This document shows positions 35,855-45,366 of a DNA stretch of 64,000 bases, piece after piece (positions within the stretch are counted from its first letter, which is position 1; each line of letters starts with the position of its first letter). The notes beneath the pieces were generated by a model. That model saw nothing but the letters and a program-made list of their open reading frames with translations. It was not told where the DNA came from and searched no databases. The stretch lies in the NCBI GenBank assembly GCA_018333075.1, contig BORH01000001.1:186001-250000 (forward strand), read 5' to 3'. The position numbers were made by a program, and so were the translations under genes. Source of the stretch: Heyndrickxia sporothermodurans. GTDB lineage: Bacteria > Bacillota > Bacilli > Bacillales > Bacillaceae_C.

Positions 35855-36955
35855 TTACCTTTCCCAGCTTTTTTCTATAAAATTCTGAGTGTAGTATTTT
35901 TGATATACCCCTACTCCTAAATGTGTAAATTCAGTCTCCAATAACGCTTTTCGATGGCCCTCAGAATTCAACCATCCCTCTACAGCCGATGGCGCATCTA
36001 AATATTGTGCTGCAATATTTTCACCTGCAAGTTGATAAAAAACATGTGCAGATTGAAGCCGATTTTCTAAATCACCATATTTAGGAGATTCATGTGAAAA
36101 ATACTTTTCAACAAACATATCTTTGCTGTGATTATATGCAACATCTGCTGTTTGCTGATCCCATTCCAATTTATTCAGACTAAATCTCTGACGAATGATA
36201 TTTGTTATATCAAAGATCTGTTTTTCACTGCCTATCTCAATAGATCTCCACAATGATTCAACAATTGGCATAGGCTTTATTAATTGACCGCGATAATTCA
36301 TTTCATATGGATTTTGCTTTATTAAAGCTGCTTTATCAAAAAAACGGATACTCGACAAAGTCCCTTTAAATTTATCAAAAGAAAGCTGAGCATAGATGGA
36401 ACCTAATTGAACTAATGGTCTAATGTTTAAATCTTCTTCAGATAATTCCAATTGATAGGTTCCATTATCATATTCTACAGTAATATCTGGATCTAAGGCG
36501 ATATTTTGATAAATATCCTTTACATCTTCTCCAATTCTAAATGGAGATATGTTATTATTGCTCCCAATTGCATAAATAGTTACGACCTTTCCTTTATATA
36601 CACCTACTTGGAAATAGGATTCATCTTCTTTATGATAAATCCACCATTCGTAATCATACGCTGAAGGATCTCTTCTAATTGGTTTACCATACTTATTAAT
36701 GATTTTATCGGATGATTCTCCTATAAAAGTAGAAAGTCCAGATTTTGGTCTTTTATAAGGCTTTTTAATATTTTTGTTAGAAACTTGTTGATTAACTGAC
36801 ATGGGTGTTTCTTTCGTATGATTCTCATTTAAAATTTCATTATTATTTTCTGGTCTTAAATGAAAATAAAAGCTTATAATAAAAATAATTACTAATATAA
36901 TTAATACTTTTATGAAAGTACGCAGTTTTTTCTCCCCTTCCAAAGATTTAGACAT
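35855..36955 (-). CDS. ylbC: CAP-domain protein YlbC
   Basis: The 366-residue protein has an N-terminal membrane helix (about residues 12-30), a CAP-associated N-domain (residues about 70-210, STFIGESSDKIINKYGKPIRR onward) and a C-terminal CAP/SCP domain with WDQQTADVAYNHSKDMF, FSHESPKYGDLENRL, GENIAAQY and GHRKALLETEFTHLGVG. It is predicted to face the outside. The ATG at 36955 has no visible ribosome binding site. A GGAAGGGGAG site instead points to a CTG at 36925 in frame, so the true start is uncertain. Function is unknown. Confidence 0.88.
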   Translation of the reverse strand: MSKSLEGEKKLRTFIKVLIILVIIFIISFYFHLRPENNNEILNENHTKETPMSVNQQVSNKNIKKPYKRPKSGLSTFIGESSDKIINKYGKPIRRDPSAYDYEWWIYHKEDESYFQVGVYKGKVVTIYAIGSNNNISPFRIGEDVKDIYQNIALDPDITVEYDNGTYQLELSEEDLNIRPLVQLGSIYAQLSFDKFKGTLSSIRFFDKAALIKQNPYEMNYRGQLIKPMPIVESLWRSIEIGSEKQIFDITNIIRQRFSLNKLEWDQQTADVAYNHSKDMFVEKYFSHESPKYGDLENRLQSAHVFYQLAGENIAAQYLDAPSAVEGWLNSEGHRKALLETEFTHLGVGVYQKYYTQNFIEKSWER

Positions 36956-37077
36956 TTCAAAATAACAAGACTAGAAAATCTATTAAATATGATGGTTCTT
37001 ATATCATTTATATCGTATTTATACTATACATATTATAGCATTTCAATAATATGAGTTAGAAGTAAAAAAATCGTAAA

Positions 37078-37105
37078 GAAAAACCTCTTATGCAAGAGGT
37101 TTTTC
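37078..37105. terminator. Terminator after ylbB
   Basis: A 12-bp perfect stem (GAAAAACCTCTT arms) with an ATGC loop has T runs on both strands. It starts 9 bases after the ylbB stop. Confidence 0.9.
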
Positions 37106-37113
37106 ATCATTTC

Positions 37114-37538
37114 TTAATGTTGAATTTGACTTTCAGATGTCTCAGATATTTCTGATAGTGCCTGTTGGTCAGTTAAATCTCTCACTTCTAAATCTCCTAA
37201 TGCGACAATACCAACTAGTTTTCCCTTTTCTACAATAGGAATCCTACGAATTTGATGTTTAGCCATCAAACGAGTTGCTTCCTGAGTAGTGGTTTCTGGT
37301 GAAGCAGTTATTAAATTTGTACTCATGATTTCCTCTACTTTAGATGAAGCTGGATGTTTTTCTACAATACACCGAAGAACAATATCTCTATCTGTTATAA
37401 CCCCTACTAGAATTTCATTATCTACAATAAGAATTACACCAACATTCTCCTTTTCATCTTTAATGCTACTTCATATACATTATCTAATAAAGAACAAGTT
37501 TCAACTTCTTTTGTCATAATATCTCTTATTTGAGTCAT
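37114..37538 (-). pseudogene. ylbB: Frameshifted CBS-domain protein YlbB
   Basis: The minus strand from the ATG at 37538 (GGGAG upstream) encodes MTQIRDIMTKEVETCSLLDN and then runs into a stop after 35 codons. Shifting frame at the T4 run 37451-37454 (AAAA in the gene) restores a full two-CBS protein: NVGVILIVDNEILVGVITDR, then IMSTNLITASPETTTQEATR and IPIVEKGKLVGIVALGD. The total is 425 bases, one short of 142 codons, so a single-base loss explains it. Adding one A would give a normal Lys codon. It could be a real mutation or a homopolymer error. The intact gene encodes a small nucleotide-sensing CBS pair. Confidence 0.9.
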
Positions 37539-37797
37539 TTAGCTCCCGCTATAAATATTTTTTATGTTGGTTCTTTCCAACAATAATAACTTTTCCTTTT
37601 CTTTTAGTAATGTTCCTATAAAAGCTGATTCTGTTCATGATTAATGAATTGAAAGTACATAATAGGAATAACGATTTTCACTTCTTATTCACAATGTATA
37701 CATTGCAAGAAAGGATTTTTTAGACTATTATTAAACATGAGAGAAATTGTCTATTTATTGATTTCGTTCTTTTTAGTATTAGGAGGGAATAAAGATA

Positions 37798-38157
37798 ATG
37801 AATTTTGAAAATATCGGAATTCAAGCATTTAAAGCAGATTTGAACAGATTAGATGATGTTATGAAAAGATATGGAATGGTTCGTGCTGAACAATGGGATT
37901 ATGAACGCGCATCTTATGATCGCAAATTCATTATTAGAGAAGGAACTTATTACTTACGTGTTCAAGCTTATGCCGTAGAAGGTGATGTTGATACATTTGA
38001 TGCTCTAATGCAATTAATGACTCCTATTTTAGGTAAACATTACTATCCACATGGTGTTGAATATGGTGATGATGAAGTTTATCCAACACACTTAGTCAAA
38101 CAATGTGAACAAATTTTAACTAGTTTAAAAAATGAAATCGAAGCTTTTGCTGAATAA
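37798..38157 (+). CDS. YugN-like family protein
   Basis: The 119-residue cytoplasmic protein matches the YugN-like family: GMVRAEQWDYERASYDRKF, EGTYYLRVQAYAVEGDVD and GKHYYPHGVEYGDDE are the conserved blocks. It has no membrane helix or known active site. In B. subtilis ylbA occupies this spot beside ylbB. AGGAGGG lies 11 bases before the ATG. It converges with the yozB-like gene, and a shared terminator overlaps both ends. The function is not known to me. Confidence 0.82.
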   Translation: MNFENIGIQAFKADLNRLDDVMKRYGMVRAEQWDYERASYDRKFIIREGTYYLRVQAYAVEGDVDTFDALMQLMTPILGKHYYPHGVEYGDDEVYPTHLVKQCEQILTSLKNEIEAFAE

Positions 38158-38189
38158 AAAAAACAGTGCAGTCTCTGCACTGTTTTTTT
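38157..38189. terminator. Bidirectional terminator between YugN-like gene and yozB
   Basis: A 15-bp perfect stem (AAAAAAACAGTGCAG arms) with a TCT loop carries T runs on both strands and touches the stop codons of both convergent genes. Confidence 0.92.
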
Positions 38190-38649
38190 AAACCCCTAAA
38201 ATGGCTTTGATAACTGAGGTCGTTTCTCCTCCGTGGTAAAAAACATACAACAGTAAATATACAATTACACCAGTAATAGCTGTAAAAAACCATATCACAC
38301 TTGTTACCGGACCTAGCTTTCGATGAAACGATAGGCGATTCTTGTAGCCGCTCCACAAAGTAATAATTCCAAAAACTGCACCAATCGTCGCAAGTGTAAT
38401 ATGAAATATTAAAAAGATCGTATAGAAAATTTTTAAGTTATCCGGACCACCAAAGGATGTATTCCCAATAAAGATCGTTCTAGAAGCATAAATGATAAAA
38501 AATACAACAGCAAAAATTGCTGCAAATGTCATCATTTTTTTATGCAAATCTATTTTTTTCTTTCTAATTAGATTCCAGCCAATAGCAACAAAAATAGCAC
38601 TAATGACAATACATGAAGTACTTATTGTAGGTAAAATAGGAACTGCCAT
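38188..38649 (-). CDS. yozB: DUF420 family membrane protein, CtaM/YozB type oxidase assembly factor
   Basis: The 153-residue protein has four membrane helices and is a DUF420 member, with conserved His and Arg in KKKIDLHKKMMTFAAIFAV, RTIFIGNTSFGG, LIFHITLATIG and NRLSFHRKLGPVTSVIW. The Staphylococcus aureus homologue CtaM is needed to mature heme-copper oxidases, so an assembly role for the neighbouring caa3 oxidase is likely. The start is set at the ATG 38649, which has GAGAGGAG 7 bases upstream; the open frame extends six codons further. Confidence 0.88.
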   Translation of the reverse strand: MAVPILPTISTSCIVISAIFVAIGWNLIRKKKIDLHKKMMTFAAIFAVVFFIIYASRTIFIGNTSFGGPDNLKIFYTIFLIFHITLATIGAVFGIITLWSGYKNRLSFHRKLGPVTSVIWFFTAITGVIVYLLLYVFYHGGETTSVIKAILGV

Positions 38650-38712
38650 AATATCTCCTCTCAACATTTCAATAATATGTATGGATAGAGAAGAAAAACT
38701 CCATCCAATAAA

Positions 38713-39624
38713 TTACTTTGTAGGCTGTGGCTTACTTGACATTAATGCTTTTTCAGTAAATGCCTCTGCTTCTTGTTGATCCTTTTTAAACCATGCGTAA
38801 AATATTCTTGCTAGTACAAATCCATAAATTACCTCTTGAACAAGTTTCATCACAATTGCACCCAATTGTTGATCTTCTACAACTGGTAATTTTGAGAATA
38901 ATTCAGGTCCACTTAGATTTAAGCCTGCTAATGTATCAGAAGGAACACAAAGCGCCATTGCTTTTAACCATAATGCTCCATTGGAGTATGTTTCATACAA
39001 TGGTTTTCCAGCAAAAATTAGAATACCACATGCAGGTGTAAGTAAAATAGCACTTGCAAATAAATACCCAACTCTTTTTAAACCGCTCAATTGAGGATAA
39101 TTAGGAAGAGTATTAATAAGTGGCCACCACATGAAAACAGCAAGTATGAATAATAGCATTGTATAACCACCATGTGCAGCTTCACTCATTTTGATTGCAT
39201 CAAAAATGAAGGGTATATGATAAAAAGAAAAAGCAACATTAAACAAAACGACCGATAGAACCGGTTTTGTAAAAAAACGAAAGATTGGTTTAATGACAGG
39301 AAGATTTAATGTAGCTTCCCATAACCAATTTGGAATACTTAGCATCAATAACGGTGTCATAATGATCAATAAAATCGACATTTGCACCATATGATACGTA
39401 AACATAATATGAGCTAGTAAATCAATTGGAGATCCTTTTACAATGTACAATAATATCATGGAAATAATAAAATAAACCGCTTGCTTTACTGTTAATGGCT
39501 CACTGTTTTTAAAATCTTTTCTCCATTTTATTGTTATTAAAAAATATAAAACTGTCATGAATAAAATAGTAATGATAAAAAAAGGACTCCATAAAGCCTG
39601 GAAACCAAATATACTTAAAGGCAC
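38713..39624 (-). CDS. ctaG: Cytochrome c oxidase assembly factor CtaG
   Basis: CtaG (caa3-type) is a multi-pass membrane protein needed to form active caa3 oxidase in B. subtilis. The 303-residue product has about seven membrane helices and family motifs GSPIDLLAHIMFTYHMVQM, FSFYHIPFIFDAI and WWPLINTLPN. The GTG at 39624 is chosen: AGAGGTG is 6 bases upstream, and the protein then starts with PLSIFGFQALWSP as in relatives. It lies downstream of ctaF beyond a strong terminator, so it may be expressed partly on its own. Confidence 0.93.
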   Translation of the reverse strand: MPLSIFGFQALWSPFFIITILFMTVLYFLITIKWRKDFKNSEPLTVKQAVYFIISMILLYIVKGSPIDLLAHIMFTYHMVQMSILLIIMTPLLMLSIPNWLWEATLNLPVIKPIFRFFTKPVLSVVLFNVAFSFYHIPFIFDAIKMSEAAHGGYTMLLFILAVFMWWPLINTLPNYPQLSGLKRVGYLFASAILLTPACGILIFAGKPLYETYSNGALWLKAMALCVPSDTLAGLNLSGPELFSKLPVVEDQQLGAIVMKLVQEVIYGFVLARIFYAWFKKDQQEAEAFTEKALMSSKPQPTK

Positions 39625-39795
39625 TGCCTTCACCTCTTTTTCTCTTGTATTGATATCTGGTCAGCTCTTATCTAATACAAGTCTATTTTGCATCCTACAT
39701 CTTTCATTATACGTTTGTAAAAAACAATCTTCAATGTTAGGGAATGACAAGTTATTGACAGTTTTTAATTGCTCATGATTATTCTATACTTTATT

Positions 39796-39827
39796 AAAAA
39801 AATCCAGTCTCTCGACTGGATTTTTTT
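39796..39827 (-). terminator. Terminator after ctaF
   Basis: A 13-bp perfect stem (AAAAAAATCCAGT arms) with a CTCTCG loop ends at the ctaF stop codon, with a minus-strand T7 tail. It ends the ctaC-D-E-F transcript. Confidence 0.92.
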
Positions 39828-40159
39828 TACCACCAAATAATAGTGAAAAATGTTAGCAATGTAAGGAAGGCAACAAATACTCCAGAATACAAGAATAATT
39901 GCACCGCTTCATGTCCTTTATGACTCATATGCATAAAATAATACAATTGAAATATCACTTGTACAACTGCTAATAATAGAATAAATGGAATTGTAAACCA
40001 TTTTGAAAAACCAGCAGCTACCGCACCAAATGCAATAAGCGTTAATAATATCATCATAACAAATGATATTACTTGATATTTCATTTCCTCTGCACTTTTT
40101 CTACGACGATATTCATAGTCTACTCTTGGATTTCCGGAATTAAGCTGTTCATTTGTCAT
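39827..40159 (-). CDS. ctaF: Cytochrome caa3 oxidase subunit IV
   Basis: The 110-residue protein has three membrane helices and the subunit IV pattern LLLAVVQVIFQLYYFMHMSHKGHE. It is a small structural subunit of the caa3 oxidase and follows ctaE by 4 bases. Its N-terminal 30 residues are hydrophilic and cytoplasmic. A terminator begins inside the stop codon. Confidence 0.93.
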   Translation of the reverse strand: MTNEQLNSGNPRVDYEYRRRKSAEEMKYQVISFVMMILLTLIAFGAVAAGFSKWFTIPFILLLAVVQVIFQLYYFMHMSHKGHEAVQLFLYSGVFVAFLTLLTFFTIIWW

Positions 40160-40163
40160 ATTC

Positions 40164-40793
40164 TTATCCCACCATTCCCATTAAGTATACGACTGTGAAA
40201 ATGAATACCCATACAACGTCAATAAAATGCCAATATAAACTAGCTACATAAAATTTTGGAGCGTTGTATAGACTCAAACCACGATTTGCATTACGAATCA
40301 TTAATGCAAGAATCCAACATAAACCGAACGCAACGTGAGCACCATGGAAGCCAACTAAAGTATAGAAGGCAGATCCAAATGCACTGCTTGTGAAAGTATG
40401 ATGAAATTCATGCACATAATGATTAAACTCATAAATTTCCAAGCCTAAGAATGCTGCACCTAAAACAATTGTAACAAATAGCCAAGCTTGCATCTTTTTA
40501 AAGCTATAGTTTTTCATATGATACATTGCATAAACACTAGTAATTGAACTAGTTAATAGCAGCATTGTAGCGATAAATGATAATGGTAATTCAAATAAGT
40601 CTTTTGCATGTGCCATAGAAGGATCAGGAACTTTATCCTTTAAGGCAATATATGTTGCAAATAGGGAAGCGAACAATACAGTTTCGCCACCAAGGAATAA
40701 CCAGAAACCTAAAAATTTATTTTTCCCTTCGAGGGTAGCTTTTTCAGGTGCTTCAGGCCATGTTTTTGGAGTGAACTTTTCTTCAACATGCAT
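40164..40793 (-). CDS. ctaE: Cytochrome caa3 oxidase subunit III
   Basis: This 209-residue membrane protein has five helices, with subunit III signatures FLGGETVLFASLFATYIAL, TLVGFHGAHVAFGLCWI and YVASLYWHFIDVVWVFIFTVVYL. It stabilises the oxidase core but binds no cofactor. The ATG overlaps the ctaD stop (TAATG), so the two are translationally coupled. Length is normal for Bacillus CtaE. Confidence 0.95.
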   Translation of the reverse strand: MHVEEKFTPKTWPEAPEKATLEGKNKFLGFWLFLGGETVLFASLFATYIALKDKVPDPSMAHAKDLFELPLSFIATMLLLTSSITSVYAMYHMKNYSFKKMQAWLFVTIVLGAAFLGLEIYEFNHYVHEFHHTFTSSAFGSAFYTLVGFHGAHVAFGLCWILALMIRNANRGLSLYNAPKFYVASLYWHFIDVVWVFIFTVVYLMGMVG

Positions 40794-42670
40794 TACGCCT
40801 TAACCCCCTTATTTTTATCATCTTCAATTAATTCTTCTTTATGAATGTGGAATCCATGGTCATCCTTTAATGAACGTATTAGCATTGATCCTAATGCAAT
40901 AGCTAAACCAATAATTAATACTGGAAGTCCCCAAGTGTTCCCTTTATCTCCATGATACATTGCACCGAATGCTGCAATGAATAATCCAAATGAGATAAAT
41001 ACTGGTAGGATTGATCCATTTGGCATATGTATATCACCAAGTGGTTCAGCTGGTGTTAATTCTTTTTTACCTTCAGATTTTTCAATCCACCAAGTATCGA
41101 TTCCACGAACTAATGGAAGCTGTTTAAAGTTATAGAAAGGTGGTGGTGATGGAATTGCCCATTCAAGTGTACGTCCATCTCCCCAAGGATCGTTTCCAAC
41201 TTTTTTATTTTGTACAGATGTGACAACGATGTTAATTAATAAAACAATTACACCGAATGCCATAAAACCGGCACCGATTGAACTGATTAAGTTTCCAGTG
41301 TCCAAGCCTTGGTTCGGAAGGAATTTCCAAATACGACGAGGCATTCCCATTAAACCTAAGAAATGTTGGATAAAGAATGTTAAATGGAAACCAATTAAAA
41401 ATGTCCAGAAAGTAATTTTTCCTAATGTTTCGTTTAGCATTGTACCAAACATTTTTGGCCAATAAAATTGAGTTCCAGCAATTAACGCGAATACTACCCC
41501 ACCAACAATTACATAATGGAAGTGAGCAACTACGAAATAGGTATCATGGTACTGATAGTCAGCAGGTGCAGCAGCAAGCATAACACCAGTTACCCCACCC
41601 ATTAAGAAGGAAGGAATAAAAGCCGCAGCCCATAGCATTGGAGTTGTGAATTTAATATTCCCGCCCCACATCGTTAATAGCCAGTTGAAAATTTTCATAC
41701 CTGTTGGAACAGCGATTGTCATTGTTGCAACCGCGAAAATCGCATTGGCAATATCACCTAGACCAACTGTAAACATATGGTGAGCCCAAACCATGAAACC
41801 TAAGAATCCGATTAAGACTGTTGCAAATACCATTGATGAATAACCAAACAATCTTTTTCTTGAAAAAACCGCAAAGATTTCTGAGAAAATCCCGAAAGCA
41901 GGTAAGATTAAAATATAAACCTCTGGGTGTCCAAAAATCCAGAATAAATGCTCCCAAATGATTGTATTACCGCCGCCGACAACATCAAAGAATTGGGCAC
42001 CGAACATACGGTCAAATGTTAGCATAAACATTCCAACTGTTAATGGAGGGAATGCAAAAAGAATTAATGCAGATGTAACAAAAGTTGTCCAAGTAAACAT
42101 AGGCATACGCATATATGTCATACCTGGCGCACGCATATTAATTATGGTAACTAGGAAGTTAATCCCACCCATTAACGTACCAAAACCTGAGATCTGTAAA
42201 CCTAATGCATAGAAATCGACACCATGACCAGGTGATGCAAGTGATAATGATGCATAGGAAGTCCACCCAGCATCAGGAGCTCCACCTAAAAACCATGAAA
42301 GGTTAACAAATAATCCTCCAAAGAAGAATAACCAAAATCCTAAAGAGTTTATAAATGGAAATGCTACGTCACGAGCACCAATTTGTAACGGCATAACAGC
42401 ATTCATAAATGCAAATACAAGTGGCATTGCCGCTAGGAAAATCATGGTCGTACCGTGCATGGTAAGAACTTCGTTGTAAAGACCTGCACTGACGAAATTG
42501 CTGTCAGGAAGTGCAAGCTGAATACGAATGATCAATGCTTCAACTCCACCGATTAAAAAGAACAATCCCCCAGCAATTAAATAAAGAATTGCGATCTTTT
42601 TATGGTCTACTGTTGTTAAATAGTCCCATATGGTAGCGCCAAAGCCTTTTTTCTGAGCTTTACTACTCAC
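40793..42670 (-). CDS. ctaD: Cytochrome caa3 oxidase subunit I
   Basis: Subunit I holds heme a, heme a3 and CuB and pumps protons. The 625-residue protein has a full helical core: MHGTTMIFLAAMP (heme a His), IWEHLFWIFGHPEVYILILP (CuB His and the His-Tyr crosslink), WAHHMFTVG (CuB His pair), and HDTYFVVAHFHYVIVGG (heme a3 and heme a ligands). The GTG at 42670 is chosen with GGGAGG 8 bases upstream; the frame opens 11 codons earlier. It lies between ctaC and ctaE. Confidence 0.97.
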   Translation of the reverse strand: MSSKAQKKGFGATIWDYLTTVDHKKIAILYLIAGGLFFLIGGVEALIIRIQLALPDSNFVSAGLYNEVLTMHGTTMIFLAAMPLVFAFMNAVMPLQIGARDVAFPFINSLGFWLFFFGGLFVNLSWFLGGAPDAGWTSYASLSLASPGHGVDFYALGLQISGFGTLMGGINFLVTIINMRAPGMTYMRMPMFTWTTFVTSALILFAFPPLTVGMFMLTFDRMFGAQFFDVVGGGNTIIWEHLFWIFGHPEVYILILPAFGIFSEIFAVFSRKRLFGYSSMVFATVLIGFLGFMVWAHHMFTVGLGDIANAIFAVATMTIAVPTGMKIFNWLLTMWGGNIKFTTPMLWAAAFIPSFLMGGVTGVMLAAAPADYQYHDTYFVVAHFHYVIVGGVVFALIAGTQFYWPKMFGTMLNETLGKITFWTFLIGFHLTFFIQHFLGLMGMPRRIWKFLPNQGLDTGNLISSIGAGFMAFGVIVLLINIVVTSVQNKKVGNDPWGDGRTLEWAIPSPPPFYNFKQLPLVRGIDTWWIEKSEGKKELTPAEPLGDIHMPNGSILPVFISFGLFIAAFGAMYHGDKGNTWGLPVLIIGLAIALGSMLIRSLKDDHGFHIHKEELIEDDKNKGVKA

Positions 42671-42703
42671 AGTTAAACCTCCCTTTATACCCTTAATAAC
42701 CAA

Positions 42704-43801
42704 TTATTGTTGTACTTTTAATCCCATTAAATATTCTGCCAATGCATCTATTTCTTGATCGTTTAATTTATCTTTAAATGCAGGCATTTTATTTCCTGGT
42801 TTATAAGCCTGTGGATTTTTAATCCATTTTTTAATATTTTCTTTGTTATGTTCTAAAATACCTGCGACACGTTCACGCTCACCAAAGTCTGTTAAGTTTG
42901 GAGCAGTACGTGCTGCTTCAGGTGTAGAATTATCTGGTGAAATCGCATGACAGCCGATACAGCCTTTAGGTCCTTGGGTTTTGAAAAGTTCTTCACCTTG
43001 CTTAGCTAAATCTGAAGTTGGTGTTACACCATCTTTGCCAACGTTTTTCATGTCCTTAGCCCATTGTGCGAATTCATCTTTAGACATCGTTTTTACTTTG
43101 AAATCCATTAACGCATGGGATGGACCACAAAGCTCAGCACATTTTCCGTAAAAGACATTTCCAGCTTCTTTAGCTTTATCGCTATCAAATTCTAACCAGA
43201 ATTTATTGATGTTATCCACATTCGTATCGATTTTCCCTCCTACTGCAGGAATCCAAAATGAGTGCTTAACATCTGAAGATTTTAGCTTGAAATATACTTT
43301 TTGATCGGTTGGAACGACTAAGTCCTGGCTTGTAACAATACCTAGACCTGGATATTCAAATTCCCACCAATATAAATTAGATCGTACATTTACAACCAAT
43401 TCTTTTGGTTTACCATCTTTGTCCTTTTTCTCCATAGCTGCAGTATCACCAAAATTAAAAGTGGCAGCTACAGTTGGAACAGCTAAAACAAGCAATAAGA
43501 TAATCGGAATAACTGTCCAAATAATTTCAAGTACATGATTTCCTTCAACCTGTTTCGGTATCATGTTTTCTTTTGCTTTTGTTCGTCTAAAACGAATGAT
43601 TGCTACTAAGAAAATAATTACTACTACAAGAATTACAGCTACCATTATGCTAACACTCAAAATCATTAAATGGTATTGCTTTCGAGCAACTTCACCGGCA
43701 GGCTTTAACGCCGATAAGAAAGGCTCACCGCAGCCGGAAAGAGCAAGCGCTAACACAGCAAAAACTGAGACTAGACGCCATTTTTTCAGCCATTGTTTCA
43801 T
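42704..43801 (-). CDS. ctaC: Cytochrome caa3 oxidase subunit II with fused cytochrome c
   Basis: The 365-residue protein is a lipoprotein (ALALSGC lipobox) with two membrane helices. Its CuA domain has HSFWIPAVGGKIDTN and FYGKCAELCGPSHALMDF, where the two Cys, His and Met ligands are seen. A C-terminal cytochrome c domain carries GCIGCH for heme c and a distal Met near PGNKMPAF. The fused cytochrome shows that the oxidase is of the caa3 type, which accepts electrons from cytochrome c. It is the first gene of ctaC-D-E-F. Confidence 0.97.
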   Translation of the reverse strand: MKQWLKKWRLVSVFAVLALALSGCGEPFLSALKPAGEVARKQYHLMILSVSIMVAVILVVVIIFLVAIIRFRRTKAKENMIPKQVEGNHVLEIIWTVIPIILLLVLAVPTVAATFNFGDTAAMEKKDKDGKPKELVVNVRSNLYWWEFEYPGLGIVTSQDLVVPTDQKVYFKLKSSDVKHSFWIPAVGGKIDTNVDNINKFWLEFDSDKAKEAGNVFYGKCAELCGPSHALMDFKVKTMSKDEFAQWAKDMKNVGKDGVTPTSDLAKQGEELFKTQGPKGCIGCHAISPDNSTPEAARTAPNLTDFGERERVAGILEHNKENIKKWIKNPQAYKPGNKMPAFKDKLNDQEIDALAEYLMGLKVQQ

Positions 43802-43894
43802 AGCTTAATCAAACCCCACTTTCATTTTATGTCTTTAGTTCACAAGGACAATTATATATGGATTTCTTTATATAAAGAAAGAATTCCCCAAAAA

Positions 43895-44806
43895 TTATAT
43901 AACAGTGACAATTACCATTGCTACGAACAAGATTGTTAAATAGTTTAAAGAATACACAAACATTAATCTTGCCCATTTCAAATCATCTTTCATTTTGAAG
44001 CCATAAAGACCTAAAACAAGCCAACCGATATTAAATATCGTAGCTAAAACAAAAAATGTCATCCCTAATGGCAAAAGGAAAAATGGTAATGGCAATAAAC
44101 AAGCTACCCAAAATACAATGTGGCGCTTAGTTACCTCAAAACCCTTTACTACTGGTAGCATAGGTATTTTTGCAGCTCTATATTCCTCACAGCGCTTCAT
44201 TGCTAATGCATAGAAATGCGGCGGCTGCCAAATAAACATCATTAGAAAAAGAACCCATGCAATAGGATCTAGATTCGGATCTACTGCAGCCCAGCCAATT
44301 AGTGGCGGAACGGCACCTGAAATACTGCCTACGATTGTATTGCTTACATATAGACGTTTAGACCACATAGAGTAAAGAACTACATAACTAAAAACACCTA
44401 TAATTCCAATAACTCCTGCTGTTATCGAAGTCATAAATAATAAAATTGTTCCAAGTATGATAAAAGAAAATCCAATCGTCAACACTTTGGCGCCACTTAT
44501 CTTACCGGTAACAGTTGGCCTTGATTTTGTACGGCTCATAATAGGATCAATATCACGATCAATAAAGTTATTTATACTACATGACCCAGCAATAATTAAT
44601 GCTGATCCTAGTAATGCTAGTACAATGATATCCAATGATTGTAAAAAATGTTGATGAGTAAACACTAGTGCTAACCATAATCCAGTAAAAGTAGTAATCA
44701 AATTCGAATTAACGATTCCAATTTTAATTAACGATAAAAAGTCCTTTAAAGCAGTTGTTTCAGGAACATTTGTATTATTCATATCGATCACTCGACTATT
44801 TGACAT
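43895..44806 (-). CDS. ctaB: Protoheme IX farnesyltransferase (heme O synthase)
   Basis: CtaB adds a farnesyl group to heme B to form heme O, the substrate of CtaA. The 303-residue UbiA-type protein has about nine membrane helices and the prenyl diphosphate-binding [21 protein letters not shown] with its Asp-rich motif, plus [20 protein letters not shown]. The ATG has AAGGGGGGGG upstream. It lies upstream of ctaC on the same strand and divergently from ctaA, as in Bacillus. Confidence 0.95.
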   Translation of the reverse strand: MSNSRVIDMNNTNVPETTALKDFLSLIKIGIVNSNLITTFTGLWLALVFTHQHFLQSLDIIVLALLGSALIIAGSCSINNFIDRDIDPIMSRTKSRPTVTGKISGAKVLTIGFSFIILGTILLFMTSITAGVIGIIGVFSYVVLYSMWSKRLYVSNTIVGSISGAVPPLIGWAAVDPNLDPIAWVLFLMMFIWQPPHFYALAMKRCEEYRAAKIPMLPVVKGFEVTKRHIVFWVACLLPLPFFLLPLGMTFFVLATIFNIGWLVLGLYGFKMKDDLKWARLMFVYSLNYLTILFVAMVIVTVI

Positions 44807-45366
44807 TCGTAACCCCCCCCTTCAAAAGCAGTAAACAACATATATAATATTACTATAAAACATATTGGAACGTAATTCTATATTCCGACAAATTTTCGAT
44901 AATTGTTCACTTTTATTCATTATGTATGGTAGTTATATTATATATGTCGATTCTTCTACTTTCAGTTTACCACAAACTTCAAAAATTAGACTTTAATGCA
45001 GATGAGTTCTATCATCTATCAACTTCATATTAAATCATATCTAATGATCTTTTTGTGAAAGCTTTTCAAATGATTTTTGTCTATTTTGTGTCACAAACTA
45101 CAATGATAGGACATTCCCTTACTTTTAGCAACTAATCTGCATGATAAAACCATCTACTAAACATTTTCCCTTTACGAATAATCCCCTTATTAAGAATTCT
45201 GAGTTTTTATTTTACTGTAGTGTATTAATTGTAACATTTTATCGGTTGTCTTTTTTAGAGCTTTTAGGTAGTATCAGATTGTATATTTGTCGTTTTCATT
45301 TGTTTTTTCTTATGATTTCATAGAGGATGACTATTATAGAATATTTAAGTTAAGAAGGTGAATTGA
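44807..45366. other. Divergent control region between ctaB and ctaA
   Basis: About 560 bases, AT-rich, with no convincing gene. In B. subtilis this region carries ResD-dependent promoters for ctaA and ctaB. I could not fix the promoters here. Candidate regulatory boxes are listed separately at 45052-45097. Confidence 0.7.
45052..45097. promoter_or_regulatory. Candidate ResD- or Rex-like boxes upstream of ctaA
   Basis: TTTGTGAAAGCTTTTCAAA and the palindrome TTTGTG-T-CACAAA (45085-45097) lie close together. The TTTGTGAA element resembles ResD half-sites and the TTGTGAA arm of Rex sites, but neither fits a full consensus exactly. Assignment is tentative. Confidence 0.35.

Noticed and set aside
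45141-45323. 60-codon plus-strand frame upstream of ctaA
   Set aside because: No ribosome binding site and no similarity; it lies in the control region.
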